NCBI GenBank assembly: GCA_002307725.1
Contig: DBUB01000010.1
Location: forward strand, 851,951-915,950
DNA: 64,000 nt
Origin: Alphaproteobacteria bacterium UBA1301
GTDB taxonomy: Bacteria > Pseudomonadota > Alphaproteobacteria > Micropepsales > Micropepsaceae
Reading direction: 5' to 3'
Part shown: positions 43,636-52,579 of the stretch, piece by piece
Layout of the letters: every line of letters starts with the position of its first letter
Numbering within the stretch: the stretch's first letter is position 1
Program-made: the position numbers and the translations under genes
Notes under the pieces: generated by a model
Database searches by the model: none
What the model was told of the DNA's origin: nothing
What the model saw: only the letters and a program-made list of their open reading frames with translations

Positions 43636-44172
43636 ATGGGGCAATTGGTTCGAACCATAGCACTTGTCGGAATGATGGGGGCCGGAAAAAGCTCGATCGG
43701 CCGCCGCTTGGCGGCCCGGATGGAGGTCGCGTTTTTCGACGCCGACAGCGAGATCGAAGCGGCCGCCGGACGCCCCATTGCGGAAATCTTCGCAAGCTAT
43801 GGCGAGCCCGCCTTCCGCGATTGTGAAAGAAGGGTAATCTCCCGCCTCGTGACCGAGAAACCACCTCATATCCTGGCAACCGGCGGCGGCGCCTTTATGG
43901 CGGCGGAGACGCGCGCGCACCTGAAGGACACCGCCGTCACCGTCTGGCTGCGCGCCCCGCTCGACATCCTGTTCGCCCGGGTCAAGCGCAAAGGCGACCG
44001 CCCGCTCTTGAAGACCCCCGATCCGCGCGCGACCCTCGAACAACTCCTGGCCGAACGCGAGCCGACCTATGCGATGGCCGATTTCATCATCGACAGCGAA
44101 AATGCGCCGCACGAAATCACCGTCGAACGGCTGCTGACCACACTCACTGAAAACAGAATTTGGATACCATGA
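43636..44172 (+). CDS. aroK: Shikimate kinase
   Basis: Phosphorylates shikimate at position 3 in the aromatic amino acid pathway. The protein has 178 residues. Walker A is LVGMMGAGKSSIGRRLA; the shikimate-binding Asp-Arg pair lies in FFDADSEIE and FRDCERRV, with the glycine triplet ATGGGAF. The lid arginine is in RKGDRPLLKT. The stop overlaps the aroB start (ATGA), giving tight coupling of the two pathway steps. Confidence 0.96.
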   Translation: MGQLVRTIALVGMMGAGKSSIGRRLAARMEVAFFDADSEIEAAAGRPIAEIFASYGEPAFRDCERRVISRLVTEKPPHILATGGGAFMAAETRAHLKDTAVTVWLRAPLDILFARVKRKGDRPLLKTPDPRATLEQLLAEREPTYAMADFIIDSENAPHEITVERLLTTLTENRIWIP

Positions 44173-45263
44173 ACCAACGCATCACCGTCGCGCTCGGCCC
44201 GCGCAGCTACGATATCCATGTCGGCCCCGGTCTGCTTGAAGACGCCGGACGCCTGATTGCGCCCTTCGCACGCGGACCGCTGCCGGTCGTCACTGATGCC
44301 AATGTCGCGTATCTGCATCTGGACCGTTTTCTCGGCGGGCTGGAGCAGGCTGGACTTCAAGCGAGGCCGATCGTGCTCGATCCCGGCGAAGGCACGAAGA
44401 GCTTTACGTGGCTGGAAAGGCTGATCGGCGAATTGACGGCCAGCGGCGTCGATCGCGGCGGCTTGATCGTGGCGCTGGGCGGCGGCGTGATCGGCGATTT
44501 GACCGGTTTCGCGGCGGGCATCCTGAAACGCGGCATCGCCTTTGCGCAGGTGCCGACAACGCTGCTGTCTCAGGTGGATTCCTCGGTTGGCGGCAAAACC
44601 GGGATCAATATTCCCGAAGGCAAGAATCTGGTCGGCGTCTTCCATCAGCCCAAGATCGTGATCGCCGATACTGATGTGCTCGGCACTCTACCCAAGCGCG
44701 ATCTCGTCGCCGGTTATGGTGAAGTGATGAAGACCGGCGCGCTCGGCGATGCCGAATACTTTGCCTGGCTGGAGACAAACGCGGCGCGCGCGTTGCACGG
44801 CGAGCATGACGCCATCGTCCACACCGTCGCTCATGCCTGCCGCATGAAAGCGGCGATCGTCGAACGCGACGAGTTGGAGCAACACGGCGAACGGGCGCTG
44901 CTCAACCTCGGCCATACCTTCGGTCACGCGCTGGAAACCGCGACCGGTTTCTCCGACCGGCTGCTCCATGGCGAAGGCGTCGCCATCGGCACGGCACTGG
45001 CGTTCGCGTTGTCGGTGAAGCTGGGCGTGTGCCCGCCGGAAGATGCCGCGCGCGTCGTGGCACACCTGAAAGCCGTCGGATTGCCGTCGGCGATTTCCGA
45101 CATCCCCGGCGAGCGGCCATCGCCGGACGTGCTTCTGGCCGCCATGGCGCACGACAAGAAGATCAAAGACGGAAAGTTGATCTTCGTCCTCGCCCACGGC
45201 ATCGGCCAAGCCTTCGTGACCGGCGATGTCGACGCTGCGGCGGTAAGGGAAGCGTTGGGGTAA
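44169..45263 (+). CDS. aroB: 3-dehydroquinate synthase
   Basis: Converts DAHP to 3-dehydroquinate using NAD and a divalent metal. The 364-residue protein shows ALGGGVIGDLTGFAAGILKRG (NAD binding), PTTLLSQVDSSVGGKTGIN and the metal ligands in LLNLGHTFGHALE and LHGEGVAIG. The ATG at 44169 is inside the aroK stop; a TTG nine bases earlier is less likely. A dispersed repeat lies immediately downstream. Confidence 0.97.
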   Translation: MNQRITVALGPRSYDIHVGPGLLEDAGRLIAPFARGPLPVVTDANVAYLHLDRFLGGLEQAGLQARPIVLDPGEGTKSFTWLERLIGELTASGVDRGGLIVALGGGVIGDLTGFAAGILKRGIAFAQVPTTLLSQVDSSVGGKTGINIPEGKNLVGVFHQPKIVIADTDVLGTLPKRDLVAGYGEVMKTGALGDAEYFAWLETNAARALHGEHDAIVHTVAHACRMKAAIVERDELEQHGERALLNLGHTFGHALETATGFSDRLLHGEGVAIGTALAFALSVKLGVCPPEDAARVVAHLKAVGLPSAISDIPGERPSPDVLLAAMAHDKKIKDGKLIFVLAHGIGQAFVTGDVDAAAVREALG

Positions 45264-45273
45264 CCCCAACTCC

Positions 45274-45439
45274 TGTCATCCCCGGCCGAGCGCAGCGAGG
45301 GGAAGGAACCAGGTGCCACCGCGTCTTCGATTTCACCGGAGAGCCACGCCCAATTTGCCGTCAGTGTGACCGCGTTCCGACCTGGGTCCCCTTCCCCTCG
45401 CATCCGCGCTTTCGCGCGCCTGCTCGGCCGGGGATGACA
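45274..45439. repeat. Dispersed inverted-repeat element, copy B (166 bases)
   Basis: Bounded by 18-base perfect inverted ends, TGTCATCCCCGGCCGAGC / GCTCGGCCGGGGATGACA. The inner words GGAACCAGGT and ACCTGGGTCCCC also pair imperfectly. It is the best-preserved copy in the window, and sits between aroB and the CorC-like gene. The middle (about 45320-45370) is not shared with copy A, so the elements are conserved mainly in their arms. Confidence 0.85.
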
Positions 45440-45501
45440 AATCAGGTTTGATCCACGCCCTGTGAATTTACGCTATGATAGTGCGTCGCTAGAGGTTTGC
45501 C

Positions 45502-46806
45502 ATGGATACCGCTCTTCTTCTCACGCTCGGTGCTGTTGTTGTGCTGCTGGTCATGTCGGCGTTCTTTTCGGGGACGGAAACGGCGCTGACCGCCGTGTCG
45601 CCCGGCCGGATGCACCAGCTCGAAATGGACGGCTCGCTCGCCGCGGCGCGCGTCAGCAAGCTGATCGCCAAGCGCGAACGGCTGATCGGCGCGCTGTTGC
45701 TCGGCAACACCTTCGTCAACATCCTAGCCTCCTCGATCGCTACTGCCGTGTTGCACGCCAAGTTCGGCGAACAGTCGGTGGTGATCGCGACCGGCCTCAT
45801 GACCGTGGTGATCCTGATCTTCGCCGAAGTGCTGCCGAAAACGCTGGCGATCGCGCGCACCGACCGCTTTGCCCTGTTCGTGGCGCGCGGGGCGCAAGTG
45901 GTCGTCATCGTGCTCGGTCCGATCGTCGGCACAGTGCAGAAAATCGTCTGGCTGATGCTGCAAACGTTTGGCGTCGACGGCGAGAACAAGGGCATCGTCG
46001 CCGACGAAGTGCATGACGAAATCCGCGGCACGGTTTACTTGCGTCACAGCCAAGGTTCGGTGGAGCGCGAAAGCCGCGACATGATTTCTGGCGTCCTCGA
46101 ACTGCGCGATCTGACGGCCGGTGACGTCATGACTCACCGCAAGAAGATGTTGACCATCGACATCGGCCAGCCACCGGAAGAAATCGTGCGCGAGTTGATG
46201 GCCACCCGCCATGCTCGCGTGCCGGTGTGGAAGGACGAACCCGATAACATCGTCGGCGTGCTGCGCACCCGGAGCCTGGTGCGCGCCGTGCTCGGCAACA
46301 AAGGCACCTTTAAGGACATCGATTTTGCGGCGCTGATCTCACCGCCGTGGTTCGTGCCCGAAACCATGAAAGTGGAAGAACTGCTCGAAGCCTTCCGCGA
46401 GCGCCGCACCCATTTTGCCCTGGTGGTGGATGAATACGGTGTCATCATGGGTCTTGTGACCCGCGAAGACGTGCTCGAAGAAGTGTTCGGCGGCATTCCC
46501 GACGAAAGCCAGCCGCGCGTCGCGCCCGGCATCCGGCCGCAGATCGACGGCTCCTATCTGATCGACGGCACCACGCCGATCCGCGACCTCAACCGCGAAT
46601 TTGATTGGAACCTGCCCGACCAGGAAGCCACCACCATCGCCGGGCTGGTGATTCATGAGGCCCGCACGATCCCCGAAGTCGGCCAGCGCTTCGCCTTCTA
46701 CAGCTTCAAGTTCGAAGTGCTACGGCGGCAAAGAAACCAGATCACGGTTCTGCGCGTGACACCGCCGGAAGGAATGATGAAGACGGAACCGGCGACGGGA
46801 AAATAG
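45502..46806 (+). CDS. CNNM/HlyC-CorC family transporter with CBS domains
   Basis: A 434-residue membrane protein of the CorB/CNNM group, linked to magnesium or cobalt efflux. The DUF21 transmembrane domain covers residues 1-185 (AFFSGTETALTAVS near the start, LLLGNTFVNILASS, FAEVLPKTLAI). Two CBS domains follow (VMTHRKKMLTIDI..., HFALVVDEYGVIMGLVTREDV), then the CorC-HlyC domain (IDGSYLIDGTTPIRDLN to the end). It follows aroB on the same strand after 238 bases containing a repeat. The aroK-aroB-CorC order is common in alphaproteobacteria. Confidence 0.93.
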   Translation: MDTALLLTLGAVVVLLVMSAFFSGTETALTAVSPGRMHQLEMDGSLAAARVSKLIAKRERLIGALLLGNTFVNILASSIATAVLHAKFGEQSVVIATGLMTVVILIFAEVLPKTLAIARTDRFALFVARGAQVVVIVLGPIVGTVQKIVWLMLQTFGVDGENKGIVADEVHDEIRGTVYLRHSQGSVERESRDMISGVLELRDLTAGDVMTHRKKMLTIDIGQPPEEIVRELMATRHARVPVWKDEPDNIVGVLRTRSLVRAVLGNKGTFKDIDFAALISPPWFVPETMKVEELLEAFRERRTHFALVVDEYGVIMGLVTREDVLEEVFGGIPDESQPRVAPGIRPQIDGSYLIDGTTPIRDLNREFDWNLPDQEATTIAGLVIHEARTIPEVGQRFAFYSFKFEVLRRQRNQITVLRVTPPEGMMKTEPATGK

Positions 46807-46839
46807 TCAAAATACGTAAAGACGCGGACAAATAAAAAC

Positions 46840-46893
46840 TGTCATTCCCGGCCGAGCGATCTGAGCGGAGCGAAGAGCACGAGGGGATGACAC
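46840..46893. repeat. Dispersed inverted-repeat element, short copy C
   Basis: Begins GTCATTCCCGGCCGAGCG, one change from the arm of copy B, and ends GAGGGGATGACAC, but most of the interior and part of the right arm are missing. It lies between the CorC-like gene and the convergent bolA. Confidence 0.65.
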
Positions 46894-46917
46894 GCTTATA
46901 GAGCGCCGCGAGTACGC

Positions 46918-47190
46918 CTACTCTCCCGGCGTCCTCGTCTCCAATTGCAGCGCGTGGATTTGCGTTTTCAGTTCGTGATCGAGCGCGGCGTAGACCCGGC
47001 GCTGGCGTTCGACCCGGCTGAGGCCGAGGAACGTTTCGGACACGATCTTCACGTGAAAGTGCGTCTCACCGCCGTGGCGGTGCCCGGAATGGCCTTCGTG
47101 CGCCGCGCTGTCATCGACAATGTCCAGTTCAATCGGCGCGAAAGCGGCCGTCAATTTGGTCCGGATTGTGGCGGTCATGCTCATAGCCAT
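46918..47190 (-). CDS. bolA: BolA family protein
   Basis: A 90-residue BolA-type protein. The conserved core GGETHFHVKIVSETFLG and LSRVERQRRVYAALDHEL are present, with the histidines that bind iron-sulfur clusters together with a monothiol glutaredoxin. BolA proteins take part in iron-sulfur trafficking and stress morphology. Two further ATG codons occur within the first five (MAMSM), so the exact start is uncertain. It is divergent from the J-domain gene, a pairing common in alphaproteobacteria. Confidence 0.92.
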   Translation of the reverse strand: MAMSMTATIRTKLTAAFAPIELDIVDDSAAHEGHSGHRHGGETHFHVKIVSETFLGLSRVERQRRVYAALDHELKTQIHALQLETRTPGE

Positions 47191-47266
47191 ATCGGGCCTG
47201 CAACAAATCGTCCTGTCAAGTACTTCGTTTTCTTGTTTTTTCGCCGACGAACCTCATAATCGCTGC

Positions 47267-47878
47267 ATGGCGAAAAAGGGCTCAGAGCCGCGGTTCAAAA
47301 AGGACATCCGGATCAAGCCGGATGTCCTTCAAACCCCGAAGATACGTGCGTGCAGCATCAAGGGCTGCGGCGGCGAAGGCATCTACAAGGTGCCCAAGAG
47401 CCGTGAACAGATTTCCACCTATCTCTGGGTCTGCCTCGCCCACGCCAAAGAGCACAACGAGAAGTGGGACTATTTCAAGGGTATGAGCGACGCCGACGTG
47501 AGCCGGTTCCAAGAAGATGCTTTGATCGGCCACCGCCCCACCTGGCCGCTCGGTAAGCGCGCCGCAGGCGTTAAGGGCCAGGATGGCCCGTTCCGGGGCG
47601 CTTATCACGTCGAGGACGGCTATGCCGTATTCGGCGACGTCGACGAACCCGCCAAACCGCGGCGCCCAGAGCGGGTTTTGACGCGTCTGCAACGCCAAGC
47701 ATTCGACATCCTGGACCTCGAACCCTCCGTAACCTTGAATGAAATCAAGGCGAGGTATAAGGAACTTGTGAAGCGTTTCCACCCCGACGCGAACGGCGGC
47801 GACCGGGGCACCGAAGAGCGTCTGAAGCAGGTAATCAAAGCCTACGGCGTATTACGCGCATCGGGCATTATCAGCTAA
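47267..47878 (+). CDS. J-domain (DnaJ-like) protein with C-terminal J domain
   Basis: A 203-residue co-chaperone-like protein. The J domain is at the C-terminus (about 140-200), with the HPD motif in LVKRFHPDANGGDR, so it can stimulate a DnaK-type ATPase. The N-terminal part has a conserved cysteine motif (RACSIKGCGGEGIYKVP, then WVCLAHAKEHNEKWDYF), the known arrangement of the alphaproteobacterial DnaJ-like protein encoded before cobS. The client is unknown. The start at 47267 fits the family. Confidence 0.9.
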   Translation: MAKKGSEPRFKKDIRIKPDVLQTPKIRACSIKGCGGEGIYKVPKSREQISTYLWVCLAHAKEHNEKWDYFKGMSDADVSRFQEDALIGHRPTWPLGKRAAGVKGQDGPFRGAYHVEDGYAVFGDVDEPAKPRRPERVLTRLQRQAFDILDLEPSVTLNEIKARYKELVKRFHPDANGGDRGTEERLKQVIKAYGVLRASGIIS

Positions 47879-47947
47879 CGGGGCGTTCGGCGCCCTCACC
47901 TCTTCCACCGCGGCGGGTTCTCTCGCCAATTTACCGGATCCAATACG

Positions 47948-48940
47948 ATGACGACTGAGACTGAAGGTCTTGACGCAACCCTGGTGCCCGATACCACCTT
48001 CGACGTGAAGGCGACCTTCGGCATCGAAGCGAAGATCAAGGTGCCCGGCTTTTCCAAACCGAACCAATACGTGCCCGATCTCGATCCGGCCTATCGCTTC
48101 GATCGCGACACCACGCTGGCGATTCTCGCCGGCTTCGCGCACAACCGCCGCGTCATGATCCAGGGCTATCACGGCACCGGCAAATCGACTCATATCGAGC
48201 AGGTCGCCGCGCGCCTCAACTGGCCATGCGTGCGCATCAATCTCGACAGCCACATCAGCCGTATCGATCTGGTCGGCAAAGACGCCATCGTGTTGAAAGA
48301 CGGCCAGCAGGTCACCGAATTCCGCGAAGGCCTGTTGCCGTGGGCATTGCAGCACCCGGTGGCGCTGGTGTTCGATGAATACGATGCCGGCCGCCCCGAC
48401 GTGATGTTCGTGATCCAGCGCGTGTTAGAAGTGCAAGGCAAGCTGACGCTGCTCGATCAAAACCGCGTCATCCGCGCCCATCCGGCATTCCGCCTGTTTT
48501 CCACCACCAACACCATCGGCCTCGGCGATACCACCGGCCTCTATCACGGCACCCAACAGATCAACCAGGGCCAGATGGACCGCTGGAGCATCGTGGCCAC
48601 GCTCAACTATCTCTCGCACGACAGCGAAGTGGAGATCGTGCTGTCGAAGGTGCCGAACTATGCGGCGCCCGAGAAGCGCAAAAAGATCGACGCCATGGTC
48701 CGCGTTGCCGACATGACGCGCAATGCCTTCATCGCCGGCGACCTTTCCACCGTGATGAGCCCGCGTACGGTGATCACTTGGGCCGAGAACGCCGAAATTT
48801 TCAGCGACATCGGATTCGCCTTCCGCCTCACCTTCCTCAACAAGTGCGACGAACTCGAACGCGGCACCGTGGCCGAGTTCTATCAACGCGCCTTCGGTGA
48901 GGATTTGCCGGAAGGCGCCGCCAAGGTGCTGGTGGCGTGA
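47948..48940 (+). CDS. cobS: Aerobic cobaltochelatase subunit CobS
   Basis: The AAA+ ATPase subunit of the CobNST complex that inserts cobalt into hydrogenobyrinate diamide during aerobic cobalamin synthesis. The 330-residue length is typical. Walker A is GYHGTGKSTH, Walker B is ALVFDEYDAGRP, and the sensor region FRLFSTTNTIGLGD follows. It is directly upstream of cobT, but cobN, the large subunit, is not in this window. A cobalamin-dependent enzyme, methylmalonyl-CoA mutase, is encoded 14 kb away. Confidence 0.96.
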   Translation: MTTETEGLDATLVPDTTFDVKATFGIEAKIKVPGFSKPNQYVPDLDPAYRFDRDTTLAILAGFAHNRRVMIQGYHGTGKSTHIEQVAARLNWPCVRINLDSHISRIDLVGKDAIVLKDGQQVTEFREGLLPWALQHPVALVFDEYDAGRPDVMFVIQRVLEVQGKLTLLDQNRVIRAHPAFRLFSTTNTIGLGDTTGLYHGTQQINQGQMDRWSIVATLNYLSHDSEVEIVLSKVPNYAAPEKRKKIDAMVRVADMTRNAFIAGDLSTVMSPRTVITWAENAEIFSDIGFAFRLTFLNKCDELERGTVAEFYQRAFGEDLPEGAAKVLVA

Positions 48941-48949
48941 GGGAATACG

Positions 48950-49025
48950 CGAATAGCGAATGGGGAATAGCGAATAGGGAACTTTGGCGGCGTCCCTATT
49001 CGCTATTCGCTACTCGCCATTCGCC
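48950..49025. repeat. Stem-loop of GCGAATAG repeats between cobS and cobT
   Basis: Short units such as GCGAATAGCGAAT occur on one side and their complement ATTCGCTATTCGC on the other. The perfect core is GCGAATAGGGA (48970-48980) / TCCCTATTCGC (48993-49003). The whole spacer can fold into one long imperfect hairpin, which might tune the ratio of CobS to CobT. Confidence 0.7.
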
Positions 49026-49058
49026 CGATACTCGGTTCGCGACAGGGCGCAACACGCC

Positions 49059-50960
49059 ATGAAACCCGACGACTCCCCGACCGAAGACGTCAAGCGTGCC
49101 GTGTCCGGCGCGCTTCGAGCGCTTGCCGGCGAGCCCGAGCTTGAAGTCACTTACGTCACCGAGCCGCAAGTCTGGTGGTCGGCGGTCATCAAGTTCTTTA
49201 AGGCTGGCGGGCCCAAGAAAGCGCAATTGCCGGCGCCGTCGCGTTCGATGACGCCGCGCGAACTGGCGGTGCTGCGCGGCACCGCCGATGCGCAGGCGCT
49301 GAAGCTCGCCTATCACGACGACAAAATTCACGGCCAGAATCGTCCCGCCGCGCAGGAAGCTGTGGCGCTGTTTGAAGCCGCCGAGCAGGCGCGCATCGAG
49401 GCGATCGGGTCGCTGGCGATGAAAGGCGTCGCCGACAATCTTGCGGCCGGGCTCGAGGCGCGTTGCGCCCAACGTGGTCTGGCCAAAGCACACAACCGCA
49501 AAGAGGCGCCGCTGGCCGACGTGCTCGGGCTTCTGGTGCGCGAGAGGCTGACCGGCGCGCCACCGCCGGACTCGGCCAAAGCCGCCGTGGAATTGTGGCG
49601 CGACTACATTGAAAGCCGCGCCGGCAAAACGCTCGACGACCTGCTTCCAGCCTTGCGTGACCAAGCAGCGTTCGCCAAACGCACCCGCTCGGTGCTGCGC
49701 GATCTCGACCTGATCGACGAAGGCGAGGAGAACGAAGATTCCGAGCAAGGCGGCAGCGAAAGCGACACCGCCGAGCAGAACCAGGAAGGCAGCGAAGGCC
49801 AGGAGTCCGAAGGCGACGGCGCTGCATCCGAAGCCGAACGCCGCGAGGCTGAAGGCGAGACCAGCGACCAAGCCGCCGCCGAAATGCGCGCCGAAGACGC
49901 CGAGATGGGTGATTCCGAAACCCCGGACGAAGGCGTCAAACCGTGGCGCCCCGATCTGGGCGAAGGCGACAACGCCAGCTGGGACTACAAGGTTTACACC
50001 ACGGCGTTCGACGAGATCATCGCCGCGAGCGAACTCTGCGATGCCGAGGAGCTCAGCCGCTTGCGCAGCTTCCTCGACCAACAACTGCAACAGGCCCAAA
50101 GCGTCGTGGCGCGGCTCGCCAACCGCTTGCAGCGGCTGCTGCAGGCGCAGCAAAACCGCTCCTGGGATTTCGATCTCGAAGAAGGCCTGCTCGACAGTGC
50201 GCGGCTGACGCGCGTCGTCATCGATCCGATGCATCCGCTCTCTTTCAAGATGGAGAAGGATACCGAATTCCGCGATACGGTGGTGACGCTGCTGCTCGAC
50301 AATTCCGGTTCGATGCGGGGACGGCCGATCATGGTGGCGGCGATGTGCGGCGACATCCTGGCACGTACGCTGGAGCGTTGCGGCGTCAAAGTGGAAATCC
50401 TCGGCTTCACCACGCGAGCGTGGAAAGGCGGCCAGTCGCGCGAAAAGTGGATCGCCGACGGCAAGCCGCTGCAACCGGGCCGGCTCAACGACCTGCGCCA
50501 CGTCATCTACAAGAACGCCGACGAGCCCTGGCGGCGGGCGCGCAAGAATCTCGGCCTGATGATGCGCGAAGGTCTGCTCAAGGAGAACATCGACGGCGAA
50601 GCCTTGATGTGGGCTTTCAGCCGCCTTATCGGGCGGCCCGAGCAACGCAAGATCATGATGGTGATCTCCGACGGCGCACCGGTCGACGACTCGACGCTGT
50701 CGGTCAACAACGGCAATTACCTCGAACGTCACTTCCGCAAAGTGATCGATTTCATCGAGAACCGCACACCAGTGGAGCTGGTCGCCATCGGCATCGGCCA
50801 TGACGTGACGCGCCATTACAGCCGTGCGGTCACCATCGTCGATGCCGAACAACTCGGCGGCGCCATGACCGATCAGCTCATCGGCCTGTTCGCCGAAGAG
50901 GACAACCGTCGCGCGTCGCGCCGCGATCCCCGCAAAGGCCGCCGCCGCAAGCACTCTTGA
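49059..50960 (+). CDS. cobT: Aerobic cobaltochelatase subunit CobT
   Basis: Partner of CobS in the CobNST chelatase. The 633 residues comprise an N-terminal helical domain, a very acidic Glu/Asp/Ser-rich linker (about 215-305, with EEENEDSEQGGSESDTAEQN) and a C-terminal von Willebrand A domain with the metal-site motif LLLDNSGSMRGRPI and VISDGAPVDD. The ATG at 49059 gives KPDDSPTEDVKRAV, a typical opening; further upstream codons derive from the repeat. It ends the bolA/dnaJ-like/cobST block. Confidence 0.95.
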   Translation: MKPDDSPTEDVKRAVSGALRALAGEPELEVTYVTEPQVWWSAVIKFFKAGGPKKAQLPAPSRSMTPRELAVLRGTADAQALKLAYHDDKIHGQNRPAAQEAVALFEAAEQARIEAIGSLAMKGVADNLAAGLEARCAQRGLAKAHNRKEAPLADVLGLLVRERLTGAPPPDSAKAAVELWRDYIESRAGKTLDDLLPALRDQAAFAKRTRSVLRDLDLIDEGEENEDSEQGGSESDTAEQNQEGSEGQESEGDGAASEAERREAEGETSDQAAAEMRAEDAEMGDSETPDEGVKPWRPDLGEGDNASWDYKVYTTAFDEIIAASELCDAEELSRLRSFLDQQLQQAQSVVARLANRLQRLLQAQQNRSWDFDLEEGLLDSARLTRVVIDPMHPLSFKMEKDTEFRDTVVTLLLDNSGSMRGRPIMVAAMCGDILARTLERCGVKVEILGFTTRAWKGGQSREKWIADGKPLQPGRLNDLRHVIYKNADEPWRRARKNLGLMMREGLLKENIDGEALMWAFSRLIGRPEQRKIMMVISDGAPVDDSTLSVNNGNYLERHFRKVIDFIENRTPVELVAIGIGHDVTRHYSRAVTIVDAEQLGGAMTDQLIGLFAEEDNRRASRRDPRKGRRRKHS

Positions 50961-51013
50961 CGGGCGGTGAGCCCGGGCGGACAAATTCGGAAAACGCTGT
51001 CAGAACTTTTTGC

Positions 51014-51065
51014 TTGTCGCGCTTTCAGACGGAAAACCGGTGTCCACTTTTCCTGAAAGCGCTTT
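51014..51065. repeat. Dispersed CTTGTC...GCGCT repeat, copy 2
   Basis: Begins CTTGTCGCGCTTTCAGACGG and ends ACTTTTCCTGAAAGCGCT. The ends GCGCTTTCAG (51020-51029) and CTGAAAGCGC (51054-51063) form a perfect ten-base stem. It corresponds word for word in layout to 9771-9822. Such elements are familiar from intergenic DNA of Rhizobiales-type genomes. Confidence 0.7.
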
Positions 51066-51078
51066 AGGGGTAACAATC

Positions 51079-52524
51079 ATGAAATTTCGCGTACGGCTGT
51101 TGCTTGCAGGCCTGATGGTCGCCGCCTCGTGTTTCGGGGCCAGTGCCGCCGAGTTGAATTTTACGCCGGTCAAAGGCAGCGGCATTTATGCCGTCGGCGA
51201 GAAAGCCGGCTGGACGGTGACGGCGGTGCCCGGCGCAACCGCGCACCCGGTTTACACCTATTCGGTCCGCTCCAACGGCGCGGTAGAAATCGGCAAAGGC
51301 ACACTCGACCTCAGCAAAGGCAGCGGCGAAATTTCCGCGACCCTTGATCATCCCGGCATGATCTACGTCACCATCGATCGCGCCCCGCAGCCGGGCCCGG
51401 CGCCCGCCGAAGCGGCCAAGATCAACACCACCCTCAAGGCCGTCGTAGCGAAGAAAGACCCGGCGCTGAAGCCGATCTTCGCCAAATACCCGGACCTATG
51501 CCTGATCTCCGAGCCGTGTGCCGCACCGGCGAAGCCCGCTTATCTGCCGCCGATTCAGGCCCATGCCGCGATCGTCGGCGCCGCCGTCGCGCCCACCAAG
51601 ATCCAAGTCAGCGCGCCTCCTCCGGCCGATTTCGATGCCTTCTGGGCCGCCAAGCTGGCGGAACTCGCCAAGGTGCCGATGAAAGCGGCGCTGACGGAAA
51701 TCCCCGCACCGATGCCGGGCGTAAAACTCTACAAGGTCGTGCTCGACAGCTTGAATTCGCACGTTCAGGGCTATCTCGCGGTGCCGATCAAGAACGGCCC
51801 CTACCCGGCGATGATCCAATATCAATGGGCCGGTGTTTATGCGCTGATCCCGTGGAACTGCGCCAATCGCGCGGCGGCGGGCTGGCTGTGCCTCAACGTC
51901 TCCTCGCACGACATGCCGCCGGATCAGGCGACCGGCACGCCGGCGAATTACCCTGAGATCGGCAACAGCAATCGCGAGACGTCCTACTTCCTCAATATGT
52001 ATCTGCGCGACACCCGCGCGCTCGACTGGCTGCGTTCGCTGCCGGAGTGGAACAAGAAAACCCTCGTGGTCACCGGCACCAGCATGGGCGGGCATCAGAG
52101 TCTGGTCACCGCCGGTCTCAATCCCGGCAAGGTCACCGCCGTGGTCGTCAACGAGCCGTCAGGTGCCGACACCCAAGCCGCGCTCAACGGCCGCCTGCCG
52201 GCCTATCCCAATTGGCCGGTGAGCAATCCGGCCGTCGCCGAAACGGCGCGCTATTTCGACACGGCGAATTTCGCCGCCAAGATCACGGCGCCGACTCTGG
52301 CGGCGGTCGGCTTCATCGACACCGTCTGCCCGCCAGCCAGCGTGCTCTCGGCGGTCAACCAGATCGCCGTGCCGCACGAAATCATCCCGATGACCGAATC
52401 CGAGCACAACAACTACACACCCGACAAACAAGCCGCGTTCCAGCTGCGTTCCGAGGAGGTCTTCGCCATCCTGCTGCATGGCGGAACGTATGTGCCCGAT
52501 GAGACGGTGGCGAAGGGGAAGTAA
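51079..52524 (+). CDS. Secreted acetyl xylan esterase-like alpha/beta hydrolase
   Basis: A 481-residue exported protein with signal peptide KFRVRLLLAGLMVAASCFGA. An N-terminal beta-rich domain (about 25-135) precedes an AXE1/cephalosporin-deacetylase-like hydrolase. The nucleophile serine is in VTGTSMGGHQSL, the acid in VGFIDTVCPPASV and the histidine in TESEHNNYTP, all in the usual order. It probably removes acetyl groups from plant or other polysaccharides, releasing acetate. It stands alone, with a repeat before it and a strong terminator after it. Confidence 0.85.
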   Translation: MKFRVRLLLAGLMVAASCFGASAAELNFTPVKGSGIYAVGEKAGWTVTAVPGATAHPVYTYSVRSNGAVEIGKGTLDLSKGSGEISATLDHPGMIYVTIDRAPQPGPAPAEAAKINTTLKAVVAKKDPALKPIFAKYPDLCLISEPCAAPAKPAYLPPIQAHAAIVGAAVAPTKIQVSAPPPADFDAFWAAKLAELAKVPMKAALTEIPAPMPGVKLYKVVLDSLNSHVQGYLAVPIKNGPYPAMIQYQWAGVYALIPWNCANRAAAGWLCLNVSSHDMPPDQATGTPANYPEIGNSNRETSYFLNMYLRDTRALDWLRSLPEWNKKTLVVTGTSMGGHQSLVTAGLNPGKVTAVVVNEPSGADTQAALNGRLPAYPNWPVSNPAVAETARYFDTANFAAKITAPTLAAVGFIDTVCPPASVLSAVNQIAVPHEIIPMTESEHNNYTPDKQAAFQLRSEEVFAILLHGGTYVPDETVAKGK

Positions 52525-52531
52525 CCCAACA

Positions 52532-52558
52532 AAAAGGGGGGCTCATCGCCCCCCTTTT
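52532..52558. terminator. Bidirectional rho-independent terminator
   Basis: Perfect 11-base stem AAAAGGGGGGC / GCCCCCCTTTT with a five-base loop. It starts eight bases after the esterase stop and lies 21 bases beyond the end of the convergent VUT-like gene, so it can serve both. Confidence 0.92.
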
Positions 52559-52579
52559 CGCGTCCACCCCCCGTAAATT

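Noticed and set aside
47879..47947. Cobalamin riboswitch before cobS
   Set aside because: The gap is only 69 bases and lacks the B12-box; nothing similar precedes the other genes.
48996..50984. Long open frame antisense to cobT (662 codons)
   Set aside because: Mirror of cobT codons; no start signal or motif.
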